Positions 40,711-50,848 of a DNA stretch of 64,000 nucleotides are shown here, piece after piece. This stretch comes from Eretmocerus hayati. Lineage: Eukaryota > Arthropoda > Insecta > Hymenoptera > Aphelinidae. The translations under genes and the position numbers were made by a program. Under the pieces are notes generated by a model. It had not been told where the DNA came from. It saw nothing but the letters and a program-made list of their open reading frames with translations, and did no database searches. Numbering within the stretch: position 1 is the stretch's first letter; each line of letters starts with the position of its first letter. The DNA lies in contig CM056742.1 in NCBI GenBank assembly GCA_029851415.1, positions 81,892,748-81,956,747 on the forward strand, in the 5' to 3' direction.

Positions 40711-42267
40711 TTACCCCTGTGTTGTGTAGTAATGGCCAACGTTCTTGAATCATCAAGTATCGATTATTCAGAGCTTTTAGATGAATTCAATAGGCTTGCC
40801 CGTGGTGGTTTAGAACATGTCAATCACAGACGTATCCCGCGACTAATTAAAGAATTTTCTCAGATCTCTGATAGAGTCTCGAGCATTCTATCTTCATCCG
40901 ATTTTCATCGTAGAAAAAAATTGAAAACCGGTATTAAAGCGCGATATGAAACTATACTCGATGGTTGTCGCTCCAAAGAAAAATATTCTAAATTATCTAT
41001 TAACAAGCCAACCGGGGTCAAATATAGAAAAATTGATATTTTTCGAAGGTCAGAGTGCTTTCTTGACCCGCATCAGAACGGGTTTGATTGCCAACATTAG
41101 CTACAAAGATCTCGACTTATTCCTCGAGGATGCTAGAGCGAAAGTGTTAACATTCATCAGACCCATTTTGAGCAGTACAATACAGTGAAAGTGAACCTTA
41201 TACGTATCGCTCATTTCAAATTATGCGACGATTCGTCACAGATGAAGCGCTTTCAAACACAGTACAAATTGATCCTTCATTCGAGCAAATTGAAAGATTG
41301 GTATCGCGACTCCGTTCTCGCACTAATTACACAAATCTCTGAGTTCAAACGGGAGGGTAGTGGCTTAGCTCTTGACCAGATCTTAAATCTGAAAATCACC
41401 GTGATAAAATCCAATCCTATCCAAGCTCAGTCGAGAGTTTCCCCATTGCCTAGATGGATTGAAGAGAAAAATGCGACGGTCAGCGTTTTAAGCAATGACA
41501 ACGCATGCTTCATGTGTCCCATTATGGCGGGGACATATCTTTTGCCAAAGCATTTACGTCACGTTAAGGAGGCATACCCACACTATCGTTATCACTCCAA
41601 GATTTCCAATATCAAATTCCCAATGCAGCTCAAGTCAATACCAAAATTTGAGAAACTAAACAGAGATGAAATATCAATTTATGTATATGGAGTAGATCCA
41701 TCTGATAATTCGTTTTACTCTTTTTATATAAGCAATAATGAGGAGCCAAAACACATCGACTCATTACTCTATGAAGATCATTACTGTTACACAAAAGATG
41801 TATCCCGTTCGATAGCTCGCAGTGTCTCTAGTGAAAAATCGAAAGTTCATGTATGCAGAAAGTACCTACATTTTTTTTACTCCACTGAGAAACTCGATCT
41901 TCACCGCAAACTTTGTGTCAAAAGTCCGGATAAATGTATAATAGCTTTTCCCCAAGAAGACTCACTTCAATTTGTGAATCATTATAGAAAACAAGAGCTT
42001 CCATACATTTTGTTTTCGGATTTTGAGTGTGACTTGGAACACGTTGACGCTGGATATTTTGGAAACTTTCAAGATGCTCATATGAACAAATTGGAATATT
42101 CGAAGCTTGTTTCAAACGCTTATCAGCGCCACGTACCGTTTACAGTAAGATTTTATTTCCACCACAAATACGATCCGGACAAGTGTAGATATGGCTTGAT
42201 CCGAGGGACTGACTGCGTGCATCAATTTGCACTAGAACTAGAGAGGATTGCTCGTCAAGATGGGAAT

Positions 42268-42340
42268 GTAAGTATGGGTACAGCTCTCTGTTTCACGTGC
42301 ATTCATTTTAATAATTTATGCTCTTCATCCCCCCAAACAG
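42268..42340 (+). other. Intron 1 of the second polB
   Basis: Donor GTAAGT and acceptor CCAAACAG, 73 nt, phase 0. It joins A-R-Q-D-G-N to E-L-Q-N-P. Confidence 0.8.
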
Positions 42341-42564
42341 GAACTTCAGAATCCGGTACCTCTCCATATGAGCGCTGAAGATGAGGACGCATTCCAACGA
42401 GCCACAAATTGTCATATTTGTGGTGACACTTTCACCAAAAGTGACATTAAGACACGTGATTCTGACCATTTTTCTGGGCTTTTCCGAGCTGCTGCGCACA
42501 GTCATTACAGTTTGGGATACCGTAAGCAGTATTTCATTTCGATCGTTCACCACAATCTTTCCAG

Positions 42565-42641
42565 GTAATTGTCATAGTAATAATCAAATTCAATAATGAA
42601 ATTCATGGGGGAAATTAATTATATAACCTCCTATTTTACAG
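42565..42641 (+). other. Intron 2 of the second polB
   Basis: Donor GTAATT and acceptor TTTTACAG, 77 nt, phase 2. It splits an Arg codon inside the conserved H-N-L-x-x-Y-D-x-H-F exonuclease block. Confidence 0.8.
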
Positions 42642-44373
42642 ATATGACGGACATTTTTTGATCACACACATCGCAAACTCTTTCAAGGGTGGAGTGAGTG
42701 TGATTCCGCAGCATATGGATACCTACATATCATTCACAAAAATATAGCCCAACCCAGAATCAATCTGAGAGTCATAGATTCGCTCAAATTTTTGAGTGGG
42801 AGTCTGGACAAATCATCAGCTCTCTTGCCAGCGGACAAGAAAACCATCCTTTTTTCTCAATTCAAAGATCAAATTGAGAGGATATCCAGTAAGACGGGGC
42901 TATCACAAGCTATAAACTCGATGTTTGGAAAAGCAATGAGCGAAAAATTACCATATCGGAATTTTCAATGGATTGAAGACTTTGAAAATTTTAATGTCAA
43001 TGACATTCCGGATGATTCAGACATAGGTTATATATTGATGGTTGATCTGAGATACCCAGCACACATTCACGACAAGAATTCGGATTTCCCGTTCTGCCAA
43101 GAGAAAATGCTCCCACCTCGAGCCACTCACAAAAACAAAAAACTCTTGGCAACATTGCACGACAAGACAGATTACATTGTTCATTATAAGTATTTGAAGC
43201 AGTGTCTAGCTCTCAATTTGGAATTGGTAAAAATTTTTCGGATTTTGAAATTTGATCAGAAGGCATGGTTGGAGCCTTACATTACCATGAATATCACTCT
43301 TAGACAAGCTGCAAATTCAGAATTTGAGCGCAACTATTTTAAACTTTTGATCAACAGCATATTTGGCAAGACGATGGAGAACATTGAAGGTCATAAGGAC
43401 GTCAAGGCCGTCAATAGATGGGCTGGGCGTCTTGGAGCAGAACGATACATTGCGTCACCACGCTGTAGACGGGTTGTAGTGTTCAATAACAACCTAGTTG
43501 CGGTAGAATTGGAGAAAACTAGAGTCATGATGAACCATCCGGTCTATGCCGGAATGACGACCTTGGATTTAGCTCGAACAATTATTTACAGTTTCCATTA
43601 TGACTATATTTGCAAAAAGTTTCCTGATCAATTCAACTTAATATATTCAGATACTGATAGCCTAATATACGAGGGTCAAATTGACCCATACATTTGCATG
43701 ATTAAGAAGGATTGTGAGCGGTATTTCGACACATCAGGTTTCCCGGAAAATAGCAGATACGGCAATGTGTCCATGGACAAGGAATTTTTAGGCTTTTTCC
43801 GCGATGAATGTCCAAATCACATTATTTGTGAAGGTGTTTTCTTGAGACCCAAGCTATACAGCTTACTTTTGGGCAATGACGTAGATGGACGAGTAGAAGG
43901 AGAGCGCAAAATTGGTGAAGGTGTTTCAAGAGTACAGCTCAGGAATAACATAACCTACAACGACTATGAAAGATGCTTTTTCGAAAAAGAAATTTCAGTT
44001 GGTGAGCAGAAAAGTATTCGCAGTTTAAATTACAATGTATTTTCGGTGAATAAAAGAAAAGTTTTCATAACTTTCCTCGATGACAAGCATGTCACAATGG
44101 AAGATGGTATAACAACACTACCTTATGGACATTATCGTCTTGAGGCGAGTACTAGTGAATAAGAATAGGTATTATTCATGTATGATGATTTTTTTGGGGA
44201 TGAATAAAGCCGGCATTAAATTTTGAAAAAATTGTTATTATTCCAAAAATAAAAGAAAAAAATTTAGAGTCACATGATTAACTCCATTACATACTCTCGG
44301 ATTCAAGCTTCATCTTGAAAAGCTCAAAATTGGGATGACTGAGGAAGAACGATTGGGAAAAAAAATTCACCAC

Positions 44374-44832
44374 CTACGAAGAATAACGACGATCAACTAG
44401 AACCTTTCTGAGCTGTTCAGTAATTTGATGTAGACCTCCACCATTGTCCTCAACTCTAGCCAAAATTCTCTGATTGTTGTCGGGTTCACGAGCAACTTTG
44501 TCATCGATTGCCTCAACATTCTTTCCAATCTGATCGATCCTCGATGTGAGATCCTCAATAACATCATTATGCTCATCATCTTCATCATTCAACTCTTCAC
44601 GATTTTGAGGCACGCGGTCGTTTGTACGCTGAATTTGATCCATAATTTCATCAAAATATGCATGGGTATCCATTATCCCATGTTCACAGCTGTGTGCATT
44701 TTCAGTAACTAGCTTCTCCAAATCTGGCAATCTCTGCTTCAATTGATATTGCTCGTGCAATAGACGTTCCTCGATTTTCACCCGCGAGCAGGTTTGCAAG
44801 CTCATTACAGAGACTTTTGTTGAAAACCACAT
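44374..44832 (-). CDS. Coiled-coil ORF of unknown function
   Basis: 152 codons, strongly helical and charged, with heptad-like spacing in two stretches (L-P-D-L-E-K-L-V and D-L-T-S-R-I-D-Q-I-G-K-N-V-E-A-I). It has no known family and no Cys/His cluster. It converges with the second polB (stop at 44162). It is followed upstream by another coiled-coil ORF on the same strand, with which it might form one spliced or frameshifted gene: the gap at 44833-44875 stays coding-like in another frame (I-R-E-D-M-R-K-C-R). Confidence 0.45.
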   Translation of the reverse strand: MWFSTKVSVMSLQTCSRVKIEERLLHEQYQLKQRLPDLEKLVTENAHSCEHGIMDTHAYFDEIMDQIQRTNDRVPQNREELNDEDDEHNDVIEDLTSRIDQIGKNVEAIDDKVAREPDNNQRILARVEDNGGGLHQITEQLRKVLVDRRYSS

Positions 44833-44875
44833 CAGAACGACACTTTCTCATATCTTCACGAATTTGAATACAATT

Positions 44876-45394
44876 CTATTCATACTCTGTGGGAGTATGT
44901 TTCATTCCCAGCAGTTCTGCATCTGAAGCATTTTGCTGTGTGTTTTGTTCATGGCTCGTAATGTCATAGTAAGCCTGATAATTTATAATCATCGATTTCA
45001 ATTGACTCATTTCATTTTCAACTTTTTCGAGAGCAATTTGATGTTCTTCATATTTCAAATTCAACTCTTCAGTGACCGACTTTCGCGAAACATTGAGTAA
45101 GTCAATGATGGTGGTTATCAATTGTTTTTTCTCATCTGCTGATAGTTTGTTGCTGATTCTCGAAAACACGTCTTCAAAGCAAGCTGAAATCTTCTCCTCA
45201 ATGTCCATGCTCGAATCCGACTCGATTGACTCATAATGGTCTGCAAAGGCTCGGAGCAACGAATGACGATTTTTCCCAGAAACTGACTCATCTCTCAGAG
45301 TAGATTGCGGAATCAATCCAAAAGCATGATCCACCTTTGAATAATACTGCCTATCTGTTCCTGTAAGATATGTCAATGAATTAGTTCTCAACAA
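44876..45394 (-). CDS. Coiled-coil ORF of unknown function (possible 3' exon)
   Basis: 172 codons with a central helical part (D-E-K-K-Q-L-I-T-T-I-I-D-L-L) and a heptad coiled coil (L-N-L-K-Y-E-E-H-Q-I-A-L-E-K-V). An acceptor-like TCTTACAG at about 45377-45384 precedes the G-T-D-R-Q-Y-Y start of the conserved-looking part, so the first residues may be intronic. A donor-like GGTATGTAG occurs at about 45540 in the upstream ORF. The two do not join in frame exactly as drawn, so the exon model is tentative. Confidence 0.4.
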   Translation of the reverse strand: MLRTNSLTYLTGTDRQYYSKVDHAFGLIPQSTLRDESVSGKNRHSLLRAFADHYESIESDSSMDIEEKISACFEDVFSRISNKLSADEKKQLITTIIDLLNVSRKSVTEELNLKYEEHQIALEKVENEMSQLKSMIINYQAYYDITSHEQNTQQNASDAELLGMKHTPTEYE

Positions 45395-45402
45395 GAATGA
45401 TT

Positions 45403-45490
45403 GATTGATTGATTGATTGATTGATAACCTTTATTCGCCCGAGGGCAAAATTAGAAAATAAAGTGGCATATGTCACATATGTTCCACCTA
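45403..45490 (-). mobile_element. Short family A 3' end insertion
   Basis: Its reverse complement has TTTTGCCCTCGGGCGAATAAAGG and an (ATCA)n tail, like the 3' end of family A copy 4 (TTTTGCCTCTGAGCAAATAAAGG). It is only ~90 bp and, unlike the others, has no GA tract at the tail. It lies in the likely intron of the coiled-coil gene. Confidence 0.75.
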
Positions 45491-45499
45491 CATAGCATA

Positions 45500-45744
45500 G
45501 ACAAAATGATGTAGAGAGTGAAAGAGAAGGAGAGATCTACATACCTCCCACAGCATAAAACACTCGTTTTCCTTCTCCCGCTTGACTGTCTCCAGCTCTC
45601 CTGCCTCCCCCTCCAGCTGGTTATTTTTTCTTGCGACATTCTTTCCTTACTACCAGATGGATCTCCGACTTTAGGATTTTTATGAGGATCAATAGATGGG
45701 GTACTTGTTCCAGTTCTTCCATCTACTCTCTCTTGGTCACCCAC
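45500..45744 (-). CDS. Basic Ser/Gly-rich ORF, possible upstream exon
   Basis: About 65 meaningful codons: P-S-I-D-P-H-K-N-P-K, then S-W-R-G-R-Q-E-S-W-R-Q-S-S-G-R-R-K and a Cys pair at the end before the donor-like GGTATGTAG. No family is recognised. It probably belongs to the coiled-coil gene downstream on this strand. Confidence 0.3.
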
Positions 45745-45845
45745 TAAAGGCGGTTTATTCTGAACTGGGTCAATTTTCCGTCTCAGATGTGAGCTCTGCG
45801 ACTTCTGAACTTAGAATGATGATCGTCCATGACTGCCACTCCATT

Positions 45846-46451
45846 TTATACTATGTACCCGTCCTCTCGTAGCTCCTCGAGAATGCTATGGATTTCATTC
45901 TGATGACTGGTCTTCCCCAAATCAAGTTCACGTAAAAGTAAATCCAAACGATTGACAAGCTCATTAGGGTCATTCCAGTACACAATTTCGAGGTCAGACT
46001 TGTTCCCATGGAAAGTCATAGCGTCTTTGTCCTTGGCCTGTTTGATTACGTCATATAGCCCACCTCCTTTCTTTCGCATCGCTTCATCATCCGCATTTCC
46101 CTCAGACGATGTGTTTGAGAGGAGTGGTGAAGGCTTACTTCCCCACAACACCTTGATGACGTGATTGTATTTCCACCCTCTGGAGCTGATCATTCTTCCC
46201 CCGGGCACATTACCAATTCTATGTGGTATGCTGATTAGCAAGAGCCTCTTGTACTCGCTCATGTCAGCATTAGTGAAATCGCGTGGTTTATTCATGAAAA
46301 TTAGTTCAAAGAGTCCACGTGTACCTTGGGAAACTTGCTGTCCATCGACAACGATCTTATCTGTCGCTTTATCGAATGAAATTTCCGATTTTCCGATACA
46401 AAGGACCTTATGCATATAGGCCGAAATCTGCTCCAAAATTTTTGGCCCCAA
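45846..46451 (-). CDS. DUF8207-like protein of arthropod mobile loci
   Basis: An open frame of 201 codons. Blocks I associate with the DUF8207 family are G-T-R-G-L-F-E-L-I-F-M-N-K-P, M-S-E-Y-K-R-L-L-L-I-S-I-P-H-R, S-S-R-G-W-K-Y-N-H-V-I-K, and the end Y-W-N-D-P-N-E-L-V-N-R-L-D-L-L with N-E-I-H-S-I-L-E-E-L-R-E. The function of the family is unknown; it is often found near Polinton-type genes in insects. The upstream part I-G-K-S-E-I-S-F looks like the usual N-terminal block, so the start could lie in an earlier exon. The frame is intact. Confidence 0.6.
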   Translation of the reverse strand: MGPKILEQISAYMHKVLCIGKSEISFDKATDKIVVDGQQVSQGTRGLFELIFMNKPRDFTNADMSEYKRLLLISIPHRIGNVPGGRMISSRGWKYNHVIKVLWGSKPSPLLSNTSSEGNADDEAMRKKGGGLYDVIKQAKDKDAMTFHGNKSDLEIVYWNDPNELVNRLDLLLRELDLGKTSHQNEIHSILEELREDGYIV

Positions 46452-46459
46452 AAGTCCTG

Positions 46460-47720
46460 GAAAAGATAGGCTTTTTGGGCCTAAAAATGGGTCCGTACTC
46501 CATTTCCATCGATGACCTCAAGAGCCGTAGTAGCGCATAACCTCCCCATTTAATTTACATTGGGAACGCCATTTTTGGTTCACAGCTCGAAACTATGTAC
46601 ATCGCCCTGTCTAATTCCAATGGGATGTTGTTGTCCATCAAAAGATACAACTTTTCTGTACACTTTGGTGAAGGGGAACGATGGGCTAGTGGGTTGAAAA
46701 TCGTGTTATTTCAAGAATTCTCGTGACTCTTGAGCTAAGATAGCGATTTAATCGAAAACAGAGAGGTTTAGCGAGAAATTGCTGAGGATAAAAGTTGTTC
46801 ATTTCCAATTTCGCTTAACAGAATCATTGATTTTATAAGCCCAACATTACTGTCAAAGCCTCAGTCAATCAGAAAGTGTAAAAAAATGGTATTTTCTGCA
46901 TTTTTAGGCCTTGAAACGTCAATATAGGGAAAAATCAGTGAAGAGTTTCGAAAGATCTTCAAAGAATACACATTTTTCATCCTTGTCATTTTTCCGAAAA
47001 AACCTTCCCCTTCGATTACTAACGCAAGAAAGGGCCAAGAATACGATTTGAGCACTTGAAACTCGCAAGAGCTCGAAAAATTCAAATGTAACCCCCCTAA
47101 TATTTCAGCCTTAAAAGATGGCTTTTTTCCTATACTTTCGAATGAAAAAAAAATTCTTGCCGTAGGGCTAACCTATATCAAGTTATTGCGTTTTTAATGC
47201 AATAATGATATTTTTTCCGCTCAGTTACGATGTTTTGGCCCCATTCATCACTCCGTTGTGTGTTTGGGGATGCGAGATGTCATGAATGACTAATATATTG
47301 AGTCACGAGATGCAATAGGCAGTGGCAATGGTTATGTGATACCCCTAGCAATGATCATCCCCATATTCAACGTGCTACCTGGAATCACGAGGACAGTAGA
47401 CGCATGGAACTATCGGATAACATAACCCTCCAGAGGTCATTTAAATTAAGTTCGTGCATTCTGTTTCATTCGGGTCTTAGAGCATACATACCTAGGCACC
47501 ATTTACGACTAGGTGAGCATTGAAAAACTCTATCGACAGTGTGATTACGCGAAGCCTTACACACCTTGGTTATGAAGGAACTGTCTTTGCTCCATGGAGT
47601 TCTTTTAGAATCGAGATACATGTGCCTAGGCTCCATCTTTTTGAACTCTGTGACATGTTCACTGAGATTAATAATAGTTTGAACTTTGATTGATACAGGA
47701 TTCAAGTCTCATCAAAAGTC
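46460..47720. other. AT-rich gap with nothing recognisable
   Basis: There is no convincing gene, repeat or RNA. The short open frames have random-looking composition. There is a weak run of A/T homopolymers near 47140-47210. Confidence 0.5.
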
Positions 47721-47724
47721 TTTT

Positions 47725-50700
47725 TTATTCGGAATCGGCACTGCTATCTTCGTCATTCGAATTGGCGGAGAAAGATTCAAATAGTTGGTCATCGTCCAGC
47801 AGTTCTTCTTCCTCATCATTATCGAATGCGTCGGTGATGGCATTTCGATAACTTTGTCTCGGTTTAATTCTACCATCGTCTTCATATCGATGATATCCAA
47901 GAAACCGCAGCACAGATGCAATATGTGCACAACAGCCAACAGTTCTGGCGCCAGTTCTACACTGACAATACCATCCCTTAATAGGTTCATCTCCTTGATC
48001 AGATTGGATCCACAAACTATATACTCTTGATGATGTGTGGCGAGATTGAATTTTGACCCGGAGTAGCTTTGCATCCTCTTGGTAGAAGAACAACTCATAC
48101 AATCCATCATCACTCAGATGTGCATCGGTGTACGAACTGGCTTGTTTTAACTGATACATTAGAGGATGGTTATAAATTGAAGAAAAATGAGTCAATTGGC
48201 TGTATGAACACGGATTCTTTCCGTTACCTGGTATATACCGAGAGTAATATCTTGGAGGTCTTTCATCGACAGCCGTGGGAAATCTGTCAAGGATGTATCC
48301 ACTATCTCTCCCCAGATCACTTTCTTGGTTGCCAAGTTTTTTTGTTTTACTAAGTCATGCAGTTCATTGATTTTGGTCAAACGTTCGAGCATTTTCTCAG
48401 CTTGGAGTGTATCTTTGGATGTTTCGGATAGTCGGGGTGGGCAAAATGCATTGCACAATGCACACACAATCCTTACATAGTCGCCGATATGGGGTATTTC
48501 CTGATTGGGGAAAACACTACCAAGGGCTTTCCACTTCTTAATTAGTCCATTCACAGCCTCAATCACCCATCTGCAAAAAATAGTGTATCCATTGATGTGA
48601 TGAATCCAAGATAGTTCATTTCTGTATTTCCAACGGGATGCCCCCTTCACTGCAATCAGTGGCAGATGCTCCCATCACGTTGAAATATATGTGAGAACTC
48701 ATTCATATCACTAAAAACTCTATGACATGTGGCTAAACCAGTGAAATTCCGCTGATTCCACAGTGAGATCTAGTGAGACGGGGACGACTCTCACAGATTG
48801 TGGCGGGTAGAGCAATTAGATGAGTCAAGCACATGAGCAATTAGATGACTAAGTGAGTCGACATAATATAGTGTTAGAAAATACAGTCCACAACCCAAGG
48901 AACAAAAATTTACATGCCTCATCGAAGTGGTGATTCGAGATTCATTTGATTCCGAAGTGGTGTGCTGAGACTCATTTTCAGCAAGAAAATGTGGCATTCT
49001 GGTGTTTAGTCCTAGTAGTCTGAAGAACTCCAACCCGTCCCTGAATCCTCGATCAACGATCAAAAAATCTCCTGGCTTGATCCACCGTCGCAGATCATTG
49101 GCATGAGTTTTTTATCATGATTGACCAGAAACCAGAAAAAAACTAATTTGTACATCGTTGAGCAATCTGATCGATATAAAAACATATTCATCAACGGTCA
49201 CTCATTCACACTCAGTGCTCAGTTGGATAGAAAGACTTGACCAATCTCGGACGGAATACTTTACTCGTGATGATTCTGTGACAAGACTCACCAGTAATTC
49301 CGCGAGTCTGTTGGAATCATCGTTTTTCCCATTTGCGTAATAAGGTCCAAATACAGCTAAAATACAACCCGTTGTACTAACATTTATCATCGGTTTCACC
49401 AGAGGTCGATTTTTATGAAGTGAAAAAGTTTTCCTTTGAAATTCATAGTTCCCGCTCTTCTGGATGGAACAGTATGTAGCATCTGCTATGAGAATAGCTT
49501 CGTTTTCTGTACCAAGTAGCGTCTGAGTGAATTGTCTGGTGTGATTCCGCGCAAAGTCTTCATGAGATATGTGGGACGTTCCTATCAAAGAACAGAAATT
49601 CGTCAGTTATTCATGTCTGATGAAAATACTTGATACGAAACCTTTGAATGAATCAGTTCAATGAGATTCGAGAGTTCATACTGGTTATCAGTATCACACA
49701 GAAAATCGCTGTTTCCCTCACCCAAATGCGTAGGGACGAAAATGTCCATAAGGATCTCGCGAGCTTTTCTCATCATTCTCGATACATCCGATTGATCCTC
49801 TTTAAATAGAGTATTCAGGAAATTTTGGGATAGGTTAGCTCTCACTTTGATCAGCAAGATGGCAATGCACTTCCTCAAACACGATTTCTTGCTATAATTG
49901 TCCCAAAGACTACTTTTCTGACAAGTTTCAATGGGATGGTTGAAGTCTCGCTTCAATATCCCAGTCAGATTGATGAAATCTTGATCAGTGAAATCTTGAT
50001 CATTGAAGTCCAAAAGACCTTAGGAATGAATGATTGCAGGGCCATCATTGAGGATATTTATCAAGAATAAAGAGATAACTACAGAATGGAGAAATGGGCA
50101 CCTTGCTTCTTCTTCGAATCTTTCACGGCTAGATCTTCAAAAGATTTTATGAATTCTGATACCTCCGCCTCTGTCATGAGTGTGTCTTGATAATCAGTCT
50201 CTAATCCTCGCAATAGGTCATAATCTAAACGGTTTATGATGAGATGTTGGATGCAACATCTCGTACCGTGGATGATTATTATATTTAGCTCAATAAAACA
50301 GAGTGCAATAGCTTCATACGGAACAACTCTCAGGTTCACCTCTGACTTACAGATGTAACATCTGGAATCAAACGGGACTCATTCAATTTATATCTGGGAG
50401 ATTCAAAAAAGATTGAGACTGATAAGCTTTCGACAAGGACAGGGGTTAGGATCCTTGTACACAAATATTTGAATTCACGATTCACGAATAGCACACGATG
50501 AGAATACCTAGCAGTCGTCTTCTTGAACCTCCTAAACGACAATCAACCTTTTTTAAGCGGAGGCTCCCCGCACGGAATTTCGTGAACAGCCTCATGACGT
50601 TCATCGGGCGCATGGTGTGGATCTCGGCAACCCTGATTCACAATATCACAGTCTGGTATATCTAATTGCACCTCAATATCCACAGAAACTTCTCGGGGAT

Positions 50701-50845
50701 TTTGTAAAGTCTCCGGACTACTTTGAGTTTCTATGATTTGCTTGAGTTGATGGTAACAACTATGACAATATATTGATCCTTCAAACGTTTTCACACGTCT
50801 TTTGTCGATTAAATGACGACCACATACACTACACTCAAACTTCAT
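47725..50845 (-). CDS. Spliced DDE-transposase-like gene with SWIM zinc finger
   Basis: Exons on the minus strand: a CxxC finger start (C-S-V-C-G, C-H-S-C, 50845-50543); 50542-50351; about 50293-50090; about 50014-49600; 49581-49292; about 49105-48914; 48570-48228; and 48150-47725. The catalytic-type segments are L-I-A-D-A-T-Y (first Asp), V-D-R-G-F-R-D (second Asp) and V-I-E-A-V-N-G-L-I-K-K-W (Glu), a DDE_Tnp_4-like layout. The C-terminal W-Y-C-Q-C-R-T-G-A-R-T-V-G-C-C-A-H-I-A-S is a SWIM finger, followed by an acidic tail. An in-frame TGA at 50543-50545 and an off-by-one junction at 48571-48913 suggest damage or a wrong exon model. It could be a domesticated or recently active transposase. 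Confidence 0.65.
48151..48227 (-). other. Intron in the DDE/SWIM gene
   Basis: Donor CAG/GTAACG and acceptor GTATCAG, 77 nt, phase 0. It joins L-G-I-Y-Q to L-K-Q-A-S-S-Y-T in frame. Confidence 0.7.
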
Positions 50846-50848
50846 GAT

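Larger units (their letters stand above)
40732..44162 (+). pseudogene. POLB: Second Polinton-like DNA polymerase B with introns, degraded
   Basis: The N-terminal region runs from 40732, with frameshifts near 41010 and 41185. It continues through an open stretch with the exonuclease motif S-D-F-E-C-D (near 42020). Introns at 42268-42340 and 42565-42641 join exons carrying a Cys-rich H-I-C-G-D-T-F block and H-N-L-S-R/Y-D-G-H-F-L-I. A one-base frameshift in an A run near 42745 follows. After 42792 the region that should hold ~200 residues up to motif A is missing, and the motif A Asp is not visible next to G-K-A-M-S-E. Motif C Y-S-D-T-D-S (43648) and the C-terminal end through L-P-Y-G-H-Y are intact. 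Inactive. Confidence 0.88.

Noticed and set aside
45846..46451. Possible Polinton capsid-related protein
   Set aside because: It matches DUF8207-type blocks rather than any capsid, protease or ATPase motif.
46460..47720. Possible gene in the AT-rich gap
   Set aside because: Only short, random-looking frames; no conserved pattern on either strand.
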